Assembly (NCBI GenBank): GCA_001275005.1
Contig: JWZX01003269.1
Coordinates: forward strand, 39,780-103,779
DNA: 64,000 nucleotides
Direction of reading: 5' to 3'
Source of the DNA: Chrysochromulina tobinii
Taxonomy: Eukaryota > Haptophyta > Prymnesiales > Chrysochromulinaceae
Below, piece after piece: positions 19,924 through 29,069 of this stretch. The position numbers were made by a program, and so were the translations under genes. Positions within the stretch are counted from its first letter, which is position 1, and every line of letters starts with the position of its first letter. Below the pieces are notes generated by a model that saw nothing but the letters and a program-made list of their open reading frames with translations, was not told the origin of the DNA and searched no databases.

Positions 19924-21839
19924 ATGATATGCGCCATATATACTATCGCCTTTAGCTATCGTCTCGACGAGCAACAGCGTCGCGACGGCGTCCGCTTCCA
20001 AGGCGAGGCTAGCACGTTGTTCCGGCGGCTCTCACGTGGTGAGCCGATCACCGTGCTAGCCATTGGAGCCTCCGTCGCTGTGCAGGCTGGATGCTTCGAC
20101 GAGGTGGGCGCAGAATGCATGAAGTACAATGGGCGGGCGCAATTGGACCTCGGCTGGGGTCAAACGGGCACGCTGACAGGCTTCCTCGTCCGCTGGATGT
20201 TGTGGGTCAACACGACCTGGCCTCACCCGGCCCATCGGCTGATCAACAAAGCATCGAGCGGCACGGCACTGCAGACGATCTTGCCCTGCCTGTTCGGTAC
20301 GCTCCCGGCGCGCATCGATCTCGTCGTCATCGAGGTAGGCAGCCTCGCCAAGTGGCTCAGCCCCAGTTCCATCGAGCTCGCCGTGCGAAAGTTCCGTGCG
20401 AGGCCGCAGCCACCGGCCGTGCTCTTCGTCACGGTGCCTCTATGGTACTCGCGCGAAGTGCTCGACGCGCAGGATGACGTCACCAAGGCCGCATGCCAGG
20501 CCAGGTACACGCAGAATGACTTCAAGATGGCGGGTCCTGCCAATTGGGGTGCGCAGCTCGAACAACCAGCAGGAATTGGACGGAGCCGCACGCGTGGCGG
20601 CACCTATTGGTCACGCGCCGAGGAGGAGGTGGAGCGCGTGTGCCAGCAGTATGGCCAGGCGGCCATCTCGGTCTACCGCGCCCTTGCACCGGCGGTCCGC
20701 GCCCGTCGCCCGGGCTTCTCGCTTGTAGACGTGGCGCGTGACTGTGTCCATCCGGCGCATGGCCACTGTGCGCGCGCGCAGACGGATGCCTGAACCAGCA
20801 GAGAACCGAGATAGAACCGAGACCGATGGGGAGCGAATCTAGGAGGGACGGACGCTGCGCCCGTCACGGCGCCTGCCCGATGCGATGCCTCTGCCTCAGC
20901 CGGCCCGGCCTCAGCCGGCCCTGTTCGAGTCTCGTGGTCGCAGACGGCAGCGAGTATGTGAACGATCTCATGGTCTATTGGCTTGCGTCGGCGAGTGCCG
21001 GCCCGCTGGCCGAGGCTCGCACAGAAACGCTGACGGAGGCCGAGGCGATAGCTCGTCTGCCGCCGGTGCTCAACAGTGGGCATGGCTTGCAGAAGCAGAT
21101 GCGAGCGACGACGGCGTGCTACTTTGTGCATGCCGACGGCACGCGCCAGACCGCGGACGGAGTGACTACGTGGATGGTCGTCCCATGGGAGCCTGCTGTG
21201 TGCCAGGCGGATCTTGAGGAGGATGCGTCAGATGCGACGGTGCTCGCTCACGCGTGCAGGGTGATGCCACAAGCTCACTGCCCACCGATCAAGAGTTATG
21301 AGGCGACGCTCGCACACTGGCATGGCTCCTGGCCTCTAGGGTGGCTCTATTGCGATCGCACCATCGCGCCGCAGCGCCGCCAGATGAAGAACCTCGCCGC
21401 CTTCACGGCCGGCGCCCTGGTCTATCTGAGCGTGGCGATGCCTGCGTTCCTCGCTTTACGGGCAGGCACAGCGTCCGCAGAGCTGCGACTTCTGCACCTA
21501 ATCTCCTATGAGCATATGGGCATCGCGCGCGTGAGCTGCGTGGCCGGCTGTACGTGTGAGAGCCGCGTGTGGGACGCTCACCGGATCGATCGGCGGCGCA
21601 ACGTGTCCATCTATGTGGAGGCGGCCTTGCCGGTGACCTTCTCGGTGCCGTCCGAACCTGCCAACGGCGGCGCGAGCCCGCGCTGCAAGCTGGCCCTGCG
21701 CGTGCTCGGACGCACAAGCTCGGGCGAGCACCGATGGGTGATCGCGCGTCTGACAGTGACTTCCGGCGTCGCGACTGGAGGCCGAGGTGGACGTGTCGTC
21801 GACAAGATTACGAGACGGACCGGGACGGTAGTCGAGTAA
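19924..21839 (+). CDS. SGNH/GDSL-like hydrolase, two exons
   Basis: Exons 19924-20767 and 20944-21839 join across a 176-bp GTGCGC...GTCGCAG intron in phase 1, giving about 579 residues. The junction restores HGHYGSEYVNDLM. SGNH blocks are: VLAIGASVAVQAG near residue 40 (nucleophile Ser); a Gly block in NKASSGTAL near 112; VVIEVGSLAKW near 135; and catalytic DCVHPAHGHY (Asp and His) near 275. The second half contains a Cys-bearing tract (VSCVAGCTCESR) and a beta-rich tail. Such fused SGNH proteins occur in several algae and may deacylate cell-surface glycans or lipids; the substrate is unknown. The track-initial codon was GTG; the ATG at 19924 is the first in frame, and a 5' exon may be missing. 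Confidence 0.7.
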
Positions 21840-22402
21840 ACGCGGGAACCCCACAAGCATAGCAAGGTGTAAGCACGTTAAATATGCCGGTCAAGAGTTC
21901 GGGGCGCTTCGGTCGCACTCGCAGCCCGAGCCGGTCGGGTTGTACGGTACTACACTCTACTACACTGCTCATTGGCTACCGAGCTGGTCTCGTCGTCTAT
22001 AGAGGTGCTGGTATACGTCTCTAGTAGTAGTACGGGTCCAGTGCTGCGTAGTGCGTAGTCGGAGTTCCGCGGGACGTCCCGCACCGGCTGCTGAAAGGGG
22101 ACTGTGAGGAGAGGTGAGGGGCGGCGGGCGGGCGCTCGCGCCCGCGCCCCGGCGGCTTAGCAATCGCGGAAAAAATGGGACGGACCAGCTATTTCTGTGG
22201 GTTGACCCGGGTCGGGTGGGTTGACGCCGGGTGGGCGGGGTTAAGAAACTCTTGTATACTTGTAAGACTAAGCCTAGGTGTGGTGAGCCGTAAGCGGCGA
22301 GGCTGCTGCCGCCGTCCGAGTGCGAGTCGTCCGCCCCGCCCGACTATTTGAACGGAAGTCGGAACGCAGAACGGCGATTCGCGGTGTCGTACCGTATGTC
22401 GC
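21840..22402. other. Intergenic, nothing recognised
   Basis: No gene seen. Minor features are the short repeat ctacactctactacactg near 21951 and the hairpin-forming gtcgggtgggttgacgccgggtggg near 22211. It probably contains the 3' region of the SGNH gene. Confidence 0.4.
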
Positions 22403-22830
22403 GCGCGAGATTTTGACCTTGGACGGGAGGGTTTCAACACTCAGGTCGAGGCCCTCCGCCCCTCCGCCCCATAGAGTTACCACCTATGGTGTTTCGTTTC
22501 AACATAGTGCGTTTCCGCACGATTCCGGTATAGCGTATACGGTACCTTTCACTGTTACCTTTCTGTTGGAGATTGTTCAACGGCGCGAGATTTTGACCTT
22601 GGGGGAGGGTTTCAACACTCAGGTAATTACCCTATGGTGTTTCTCGTACGTGAGCTCGTTGAGGGATGGTGTTTCTACATAGTTGGGCGCGAGATTTTGA
22701 CCTTGGGGGAGGGTTTCAACACTCAGGTAATTACCCTATGGTGTTTCTACATATTGGGGCGCGAGATTTTGACCTTGGGGGAGGGTTTCAACACTCAGCG
22801 GTAATTACCATTGGTTTCTACATTGTGTTC
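22403..22830. repeat. Four direct copies of a 72-bp-type repeat
   Basis: Units begin gcgcgagattttgacctt at 22403, 22583, 22687 and 22759 (spacings 180, 104 and 72). Each continues ggg(gg)agggtttcaacact and then a(at)taccctatggtgtttc with growing divergence outwards; the first copy carries an insertion of ggcc-rich sequence. The units are neither coding nor CRISPR-like, since spacers are not unique sequence of constant length. They sit just beyond the 3' end of the PPP phosphatase gene. Confidence 0.88.
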
Positions 22831-23006
22831 AAGTATTACAAGAATCGAGCGTACGGTAGACCCTCTTTTTATGAACACACACGAATACAGAATATAGGTG
22901 AAAGACAGCCAACACGATGGGTAACTTGCTGACAGTGCCGGGCCTCCGGGGGAACATCGCCTCCGCGTGTGAATCAAATTTATCTTATGCGGATGGGGCC
23001 GAGTGA

Positions 23007-25313
23007 TCATATGGATTGGATCGTCGGCGCCTCGACGTCATGGACGACAAGAGAGTCGAGCAGCTGGTGGAAGAGGATGCGCCCAAGCTCGTCCTTGGGC
23101 GCCGCCTCGGCGAGCGTGAGCACCTGCGTATGCGCGATGAGCTCATGTGCCTCTCGAGGAGAATCTCCCTCGTTCTCCGCCATCGCGCCCACGAGCGCCT
23201 CGACCGCCGCCACAAAGTCGCCGCGGCTCACCACCGCCGTCTTAGCATGGGACGTGTGCACAGCCATCTTCTTCCATCGACCCGCCTCCGCGTCCGTTAT
23301 CGGCGGCGTCTTCTCCTTCTGTGCGACGAGCGAGAGCGCCTTGCGCAGGGGCAGCGACTGTGCGTGCACAAGGCTCAGCAGCGTGTCGGGCGCCGTGTCG
23401 GGCGCGCTCTCGCGCTTGCCGGCCATCGAGGGGTCGCGCATCTCCACATGGAAGCGCTCGATGAACGCCTCAAACCTCACGGCAGGATACAGCTCCGGGC
23501 TCAGAACACTCGCGCCGGCGCTCGGTTCGGTGATCACCTTGGCGAGGCTCGTTTGGAAGCGTTCCGGAAGCGCATCCCAATCGATGCGAAGGTCGAGCGC
23601 TTCGGCGAGCTCCTCCCTGAACATGTCGAGCGGCAGCAGCCCACCACCCTTGCTCGCGCGCCCCATGTGCACCAGCATCGTGTGCCGCCTTGTGAGCGCC
23701 GCGCGCAGCGTGGCGCGGCGCTGGCACACGCGCGCGCGCACGGTTGACAGGAGGGTGTCCACGAAGCCGCCCAGCGACCGTTCGACCTCGTGGACCTCCA
23801 TGGTGACGCGTTTGAGCAGCTCGTCCTTGAGCTTCGCCTGCCGCCTCTCCGCGTTCGCCTGCGCGCGCGAATGCCACCCCTTGATCATATTCCTCTCCAT
23901 CGTCTTGAGGCGCTTCATGGTGGGCGATTGCATCTTGAGGGCGCGGAGCTTCATCTCGCTCTTGATGGCCTCGTCCGTGGCCTTGCGCAGGTCCTCGAGC
24001 GAGGCAGCCATGTGCTCCTCGATGGACACCGCACCGGTTGCGGGCACGATCAGCACGCCGCCACGGTTCATGCACACGCCTGCGTAGTTGGACGCCGAGA
24101 AGACTGTGATCACTCTGGCACCATGGTGGAGACCGAATCCGCGCCGGCCGGGGGGAACTTGATGGGAGCGCACGACGAGCTGCAGGCCGCTAGCCTCGAG
24201 GAATTCATCGGTCACGTCAGGCCCCCATTTGATCGTATCGTCGCCGCGTCCGCCGCTCTGGATGCCGTCGTCCTCCATTGGATCACTCCATAGGGAGTCG
24301 AAGAGGAGCGTCTCCGCTGCCGTGCCCGGTCGTTGAGGCACGTCAATCTTGTATTTCATCCGGCGGAGAGCGGCGAGTGGATCCGCGCGTTCGCGCGAGA
24401 GCCCGCCGTGGATCACCATGATCTGCGTGCCCACCACCGCCGCCACGGGTAGATGGTTGAAGAGAAGCTGGAAGAGCTCAAATGTGTCGTCATCGTACTT
24501 GGTTAGCACCTCATCGCGAAAGCCGCCGCCGGACGAGGCGGGACGCTCGTTGATGTCGCGCGCCTCGTGGTTGCCGCGCGTCACAACTACCGATCCGGGG
24601 CAGCACACGTTGAAGAGCAGCACAAGCACGAAGATCTCGCATGCATTCGGGCCGCGGTCGGCGATGTCGCCGTTGAAAATGTATCGATTGGTGGCCGAGG
24701 GCTTGCCGTGCGTCAGCAGTATGTGCAGCGCGTCCTGCAGCTGGCCATGCGTGTCGCCGACAATAATCAGGCGCTCGTCGTCCGATTTCGGCGGCGAAAC
24801 GTCCACTACTCCGCCGCCATTCTTCGCAAGCTGCTCGATCTCAGCGAGTATCACGCGGTAGACGAGGCGCTTGGGCAGCGGCGGGCAGTGCGGCACGAGC
24901 AACGTGTCCATTACGTCAAAGGCGGCCGTGGTTGGGAGCGTCGGCGAGTCGAGTGCGGCCCACTTGTTCCAAACCGCGGCGTCAGACGGCATCGGGGGTG
25001 ACTCTTCCATCTCTTCCTCAATCGTCCGCATCTCCTCCAGCAGCGAGCGCATGTAGCGGATCTTATCTTCGATTGTCCATTCATCGTCGTCGGGCTCCTC
25101 CTCAAGTGACGAGATGCTTAACCTGGCCGTCATGTTTGCCAACACTTTGTCAGCCGCCTGCAGGGACTTCTCGTCCGACTGTTCGATCATGTTGAAGCTC
25201 TCGAAGTTCTCGGTGTGCTCCTTGAGCTCCGGCGCAGCAGATCTGCTTTGCGCCGCAGTGGCCGGAGGAATTGAGATGACGAAACCATCTTCTTTGGAGG
25301 AAGCGCAGCCCAT
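23007..25313 (-). CDS. PPP-family Ser/Thr phosphatase, predicted N-myristoylated
   Basis: A 768-residue metallophosphatase. All PPP motifs are present: GDTHGQ (about 188), GDIADRG (about 217), RGNHEA (about 244), VIHGGLSRE (about 300), and VVRSHQVPPGRRGF then TVFSASNYAG, which supply the metal-binding His, Asp and Asn residues. I chose the ATG that gives MGCASSKEDG, a strong myristoylation plus Cys-palmitoylation signal, over an upstream in-frame ATG. An acidic region (EEEPDDDEW) precedes the catalytic core. The 350-residue C-terminal extension is helical and basic (MKRLKTMERNMIKGWHSRAQ), with EF-hand-like positions but no intact Ca-binding loop. PPEF-like architecture is possible. It is expected at membranes. 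Confidence 0.9.
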   Translation of the reverse strand: MGCASSKEDGFVISIPPATAAQSRSAAPELKEHTENFESFNMIEQSDEKSLQAADKVLANMTARLSISSLEEEPDDDEWTIEDKIRYMRSLLEEMRTIEEEMEESPPMPSDAAVWNKWAALDSPTLPTTAAFDVMDTLLVPHCPPLPKRLVYRVILAEIEQLAKNGGGVVDVSPPKSDDERLIIVGDTHGQLQDALHILLTHGKPSATNRYIFNGDIADRGPNACEIFVLVLLFNVCCPGSVVVTRGNHEARDINERPASSGGGFRDEVLTKYDDDTFELFQLLFNHLPVAAVVGTQIMVIHGGLSRERADPLAALRRMKYKIDVPQRPGTAAETLLFDSLWSDPMEDDGIQSGGRGDDTIKWGPDVTDEFLEASGLQLVVRSHQVPPGRRGFGLHHGARVITVFSASNYAGVCMNRGGVLIVPATGAVSIEEHMAASLEDLRKATDEAIKSEMKLRALKMQSPTMKRLKTMERNMIKGWHSRAQANAERRQAKLKDELLKRVTMEVHEVERSLGGFVDTLLSTVRARVCQRRATLRAALTRRHTMLVHMGRASKGGGLLPLDMFREELAEALDLRIDWDALPERFQTSLAKVITEPSAGASVLSPELYPAVRFEAFIERFHVEMRDPSMAGKRESAPDTAPDTLLSLVHAQSLPLRKALSLVAQKEKTPPITDAEAGRWKKMAVHTSHAKTAVVSRGDFVAAVEALVGAMAENEGDSPREAHELIAHTQVLTLAEAAPKDELGRILFHQLLDSLVVHDVEAPTIQSI

Positions 25314-25811
25314 GGCTGGCTCGAGTGCTTGTAGGCACTCGCCGGCACCGTGCCGCGGCGGACTGCCTCTCAGAGGAGCGGAGGGGACGAGCAATTTTGG
25401 TGCCTCGACGCAAGTTTCGCGTCGTGGTGAATTGGGAGGTGAATTGGACACGCCCGCCGCGGTCCGACCTTCACCTTGGGCCCCACCAATGGGCCCCACA
25501 CGCGTTCACTCCGTGCTCGAAAGTAGACCAGCATATACCGGCATGAATCTTGAATCCCGCGGCATCCAAACGTCCTAGCTCCTATACCGTACGTCGACGG
25601 TGTCGGCTTGGGTGTCGGAGTATGACGGAAAAAGTTGCCGCCTCAGACACGGAGTACTCCGACCGCGCGACGCCGGTATACACCGGGTGAACACCGCTAC
25701 GTGTATCAAAACTTTGAGAATCGCGAGTTCGCGTCTCTCTGAGTAATCAGGTGTGTACACAAATATCCATATGCCCATGCATAGATCGCTCGCGCCGCCA
25801 TCACAGTATTG
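25314..25811. other. Intergenic between PPP phosphatase and TerC genes
   Basis: No gene seen. Two small palindromes are visible, cggagtactccg near 25650 and the ccggtatacaccgg type near 25671. The upstream in-frame extension of the phosphatase frame is compositionally unlike protein. Confidence 0.4.
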
Positions 25812-26894
25812 TCATACGACATCGCGCACGTGTTCGTGTCCACTGGCCGACCCCCCGGCGCCAGATCTCCGATTGTGCGCGATGGACGCGGCCGTGCCGG
25901 CGGCAAGCAGCGCCAGGATGACTGCGAGCGACAGGAAGGAGGAGACGTGGATGCCAAAGTACTCGGCGACCATCTTCATCCCCACGAAGCCGAGGATGGC
26001 GGCGACCGCGTGGCGCAAGTATAGGAGCTGTTGGACTGATTTGGCCAGGATCAGGTAGAGTGAGCGCAGCGCCATGAGAGCAAAGATGTTCGATGAGTAG
26101 ACGATGAAAGGGTCATGCGTGATGCCCACGACCGCCGGGATCGAATCGACCGCAAACAGCACGTCGCTCAGTTCGATGCAGACGAGCACGACGAGCATAG
26201 GCGTCGCGCGCCGTGTGCCTTTCACGGTGGTGAAGAACGCGTCGCCATCGTACTCATCGGTCGCGTCGACGAGCCAGCGAGCTATCTTCATCACCGCGTT
26301 GTCGCTGAGGTCCTCATCATTCTCGGGCTGGAGCATCTTGTACGATGACCAGATCAAGATGAGTGCGAAGAGGAGTAGCACCGGACGGAAGCGCTCGACG
26401 GCCGCCACGCCCATCGCGATCATCACGCCGCGCAGCACGAGCGCCGACATGATGCCCCATTTGAGCACACGCTCCGTGTATTCATCGGGCACGTGGAAGT
26501 ATTCGAAGATCATAAGGAAGACGAACAGGTTGTCCACCGAGAGCGACTTCTCGACGAGGAAACCCGTTACGAAGTCGAGGGTCGCCTGCGAGCCTTTGAG
26601 TGGCAGCACGACGCCCACAGCAAAGGCAGCCGTTGCGATGAACGACCAAATAGTGGTGATGATCGCCCGTCGCTGCTGCAGGGCAGTGCCACCCTTGGCA
26701 GTGGTGTGCGACCGTGATTCTGGTGAGTCAGAATGCAGCAGCTCACGCCGGCGCCGTTCACGCCCGGCATGAGAAAGACCCAGCCCGCTGCTGTCAATCG
26801 AAGCCACCGGCGCGTGCCAGGAATTGAGCGGCCGAAGCGAGCCTGCATCATTCCGACGCTTCGGCAGCGGTGGTGCGAAGTCGTCGTAGTCCAT
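25812..26894 (-). CDS. TerC family integral membrane protein
   Basis: 360 residues with about seven to eight membrane segments. Family motifs are VEKSLSVDNLFVFLMIFEYF near 100 and ELSDVLFAVDSIPAVVGIT near 240, whose acidic residues lie within membrane helices, then NIFALMALRSLYLIL. Bacterial TerC and plant thylakoid TerC-like proteins act in metal or tellurite resistance and in thylakoid protein insertion; a manganese or metal-ion role is possible. The first 80 residues are hydrophilic. The frame stays open upstream of this ATG and encodes PRGLLLGLLLVS, which looks like a signal peptide, so the true start is probably in an upstream exon. Plastid targeting is therefore plausible. Confidence 0.88.
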   Translation of the reverse strand: MDYDDFAPPLPKRRNDAGSLRPLNSWHAPVASIDSSGLGLSHAGRERRRRELLHSDSPESRSHTTAKGGTALQQRRAIITTIWSFIATAAFAVGVVLPLKGSQATLDFVTGFLVEKSLSVDNLFVFLMIFEYFHVPDEYTERVLKWGIMSALVLRGVMIAMGVAAVERFRPVLLLFALILIWSSYKMLQPENDEDLSDNAVMKIARWLVDATDEYDGDAFFTTVKGTRRATPMLVVLVCIELSDVLFAVDSIPAVVGITHDPFIVYSSNIFALMALRSLYLILAKSVQQLLYLRHAVAAILGFVGMKMVAEYFGIHVSSFLSLAVILALLAAGTAASIAHNRRSGAGGSASGHEHVRDVV

Positions 26895-27212
26895 CGAGAC
26901 GAGCAGGAGTCCGAGGAGAAGGCCACGAGGCAGGCTCGCATGCAGTGTGGGTTTCTGCGAATCTATGTAAAGTTGCCGGCGGCCGTGCCCGAGCGCCGCA
27001 CCGAGCGCGTTTTCGCAACCAGTTCAGTCTGCCTTCTAGGCGGGGCTGATCTCCGTGGATTTAGAGCGTCGTTGGACTGTGGACTCCAGTTGACCCGTGA
27101 TCTCATCCTGCTGAGCTAATTATAGTCTCCGAACAATCCGGATAGAAATACATGTCATTAAAGTCCAAGTGATCTCCCCAAAAACCCTGCAGGTTTTTGG
27201 AGACCAGAAAAC
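26895..27212. promoter_or_regulatory. Divergent region, TerC and PP2C genes
   Basis: A 318-bp spacer between opposite starts. The TerC-proximal 50 bp probably encode part of a signal peptide rather than promoter. No consensus element was recognised. Confidence 0.3.
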
Positions 27213-28622
27213 ATGCGGCCTCGCCTCTTGACGGGCGGGAGCAAACATTTGACAAAGCCACAGGGTCCCGAGCTCATACACACCGTGTATGCTTCGCATG
27301 CAATCCGTCTCAAGGGAGAGGACGGGTTACGCGTCCAGCGTATCGTCATCGGGGGAGACGTCGTGCTCTGCGCAGTCGTTGTGGATGGGCACGGTGGCCA
27401 TCAAGCGGCCTTGCTCGTGGTGACTTGCATCATCGAGCTCCTTTGTGAAGAGAGCCAGGGTGACGCGAGCGGAAGAGCGCTCTCTCGGGCCCTTGAGCGA
27501 GCCTTTGCCCGGCTTCACGCGAAGCTGCTCCAGGACGACCTGCACACGGCAGGCACCGCAGTGACCGTATGCCTGCTCAACGAGACGCGCCGGGAGCTGA
27601 CGACGGCGCACGTGGGCGACGCGGCGGCATTCCTCGTTCCAGCCGCGCCCAACGTCGGCGCACATCAGCATGCCGCCATTCCCCTTACGTGCCAGCATCG
27701 CCTCGACGACAGCCAGGCTGAGCGTCGACGCGTCAAGGCGACAGGCGGGAGGCTAGGGAAAACAGAGCAGGCTGGGCCGGTGCGCGCCTACCCGGGTGGC
27801 GTGGCCTGCGCGCGCGCGCTCGGCGACAGTGACTGCGGGCCGTGGCTGAGCCCCATCCCGGACACGAGTGTGCTACCCTTTCCGGAGGGGTCGTACCTCC
27901 TGATCGCGAGTGACGGGGTCTGGGATGCCATGGCGCCTGAGACGGCCGTCAAGCTGGCATGCGAGGAAAAGGACGTGCACAACGCATCGAAACGAGTCGC
28001 GGTCCATGCGCTAGCAGCGCACGGGCCCAGCGACGATATCACGTGCATATGCATCATCGGCGGCAGGGCCCAGGCTGGCGGCAGCGTGCACGGCGGCAGC
28101 GTGCACGGCGGCAGCGTGCACGGCGGCAGCGTGCACGGCGGCAGCGTGCACGGCGGCAGCATGCACGGCGGCAGCGTGCACGGCGGCAGCGTGGGCAGCG
28201 GCAGCGTGCACGGCGGCAGCGTGCACGGCGGCAGCGTGCACGGCGGCAGCGTGGGCAGCGGCGGCGCCTACAGCGGCGCAGGGGGGTGTGATCATGATTT
28301 CCATCATCACGGCAGCGTGGGCAGCGGCGGCGCCTACAGCGGCGCAGGGAGGTGTGATCATGATTTCCATCATCACGGCATCGGCATCACGCCGGCAACA
28401 CTCTCGCCACGGTTCATGCAGCTGCTGCCTAAGCCCAAGAGCCTCGGCAACGAGACCCGCCGCGGCGAGACCCGCAGCTGCACCAACTCCGGCGACTGTG
28501 GCGTCGGGCTGCTCGGCCTGGACGGCTTGGCAATCGTGACACGCAAGGTGAGCACGCCCGACCGGATGGTGAAGCACGTCCTGTCTGCGAAGAAGGGCCA
28601 CAAATTAGGCATTCGGGTATAG
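27213..28622 (+). CDS. PP2C protein phosphatase with repetitive His-rich tail
   Basis: A 469-residue Mg/Mn-dependent phosphatase. Motifs are GEDGLRV near 35, VVDGHGGHQAA near 58, GTAVTVCLL near 112, TTAHVGDAAAF near 130, YLLIASDGVWDAM near 228 and GPSDDITC near 270, which supply the metal-binding Asp residues. From about residue 289 the chain is a run of about eleven GGSVH-type units. Two copies of a 20-odd-residue unit containing GGAYSGAG(G/R)CDHDFHHHG follow. The tail is encoded by a 15-bp and then a 69-bp tandem repeat. The last 70 residues return to ordinary composition (KVSTPDRMVKHVL). Targets are unknown; the tail might bind metal. Confidence 0.88.
   Translation: MRPRLLTGGSKHLTKPQGPELIHTVYASHAIRLKGEDGLRVQRIVIGGDVVLCAVVVDGHGGHQAALLVVTCIIELLCEESQGDASGRALSRALERAFARLHAKLLQDDLHTAGTAVTVCLLNETRRELTTAHVGDAAAFLVPAAPNVGAHQHAAIPLTCQHRLDDSQAERRRVKATGGRLGKTEQAGPVRAYPGGVACARALGDSDCGPWLSPIPDTSVLPFPEGSYLLIASDGVWDAMAPETAVKLACEEKDVHNASKRVAVHALAAHGPSDDITCICIIGGRAQAGGSVHGGSVHGGSVHGGSVHGGSVHGGSMHGGSVHGGSVGSGSVHGGSVHGGSVHGGSVGSGGAYSGAGGCDHDFHHHGSVGSGGAYSGAGRCDHDFHHHGIGITPATLSPRFMQLLPKPKSLGNETRRGETRSCTNSGDCGVGLLGLDGLAIVTRKVSTPDRMVKHVLSAKKGHKLGIRV
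28075..28385 (+). repeat. 15-bp and 69-bp coding tandem repeats
   Basis: Units ggcggcagcgtgcac recur to about 28260. They are followed by two near-identical copies of a unit with gggtgtgatcatgatttcca (28287) and its partner (28350). Confidence 0.9.
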
Positions 28623-29069
28623 GGTTTTACAATCCTCGGAGGCGGCGACCCTCGCGTAGTGACCAATTGGTAGTGACGTAGCGTAGAATCGCCGCACGTG
28701 AGACGTGTCCTCAGCTCATCGCATAATACTAAATAATACGCTGTGTGTTTGAACGAGAGGCGAGATTGTTTTTCTCCCCACGCGTAAGCCGCTCTACTGC
28801 TGTACCGTACGGTATCACTGCACAGTACCGTACGGCGTGCGTCTCGGGTCGTCGTCCCGACCCTTACGTGTACTTCCACATATCCCCCGCAGTGATATCG
28901 GATCACGAGAGTGACTGACCGTCTAGCACACGCAGTGGACGATCATTGTGTAGATTGGGGATGTGTACAAACATGTGGCATGTGGGGATGTCTCAGCATC
29001 GGCGTCGGCGTGTCGCGCACGTCCTCTCCGGCAGAAGAGCTATAGGAGAAGAGGCCGTGCGAGAGACAC
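28623..29069. other. Intergenic, two taccgtacgg palindromes
   Basis: No gene seen. The palindromic motif taccgtacggta occurs near 28803, with a second copy, taccgtacgg, near 28827. The region separates two convergent 3' ends. Confidence 0.4.

Noticed and set aside
22403-22830. CRISPR array
   Set aside because: The genome is eukaryotic, copies diverge along their length, and spacings differ (180, 104, 72) with repeat-like rather than unique spacers.
23007-25499. Upstream ATG for the PPP phosphatase (25499)
   Set aside because: The extra 62 residues look like untranslated sequence, and the ATG at 25313 gives a strong MGCASS acylation signal.
28011-28601. Minus-strand frame with (HAAAV)n repeats
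   Set aside because: It is the antisense of the GGSVH repeat in PP2C.
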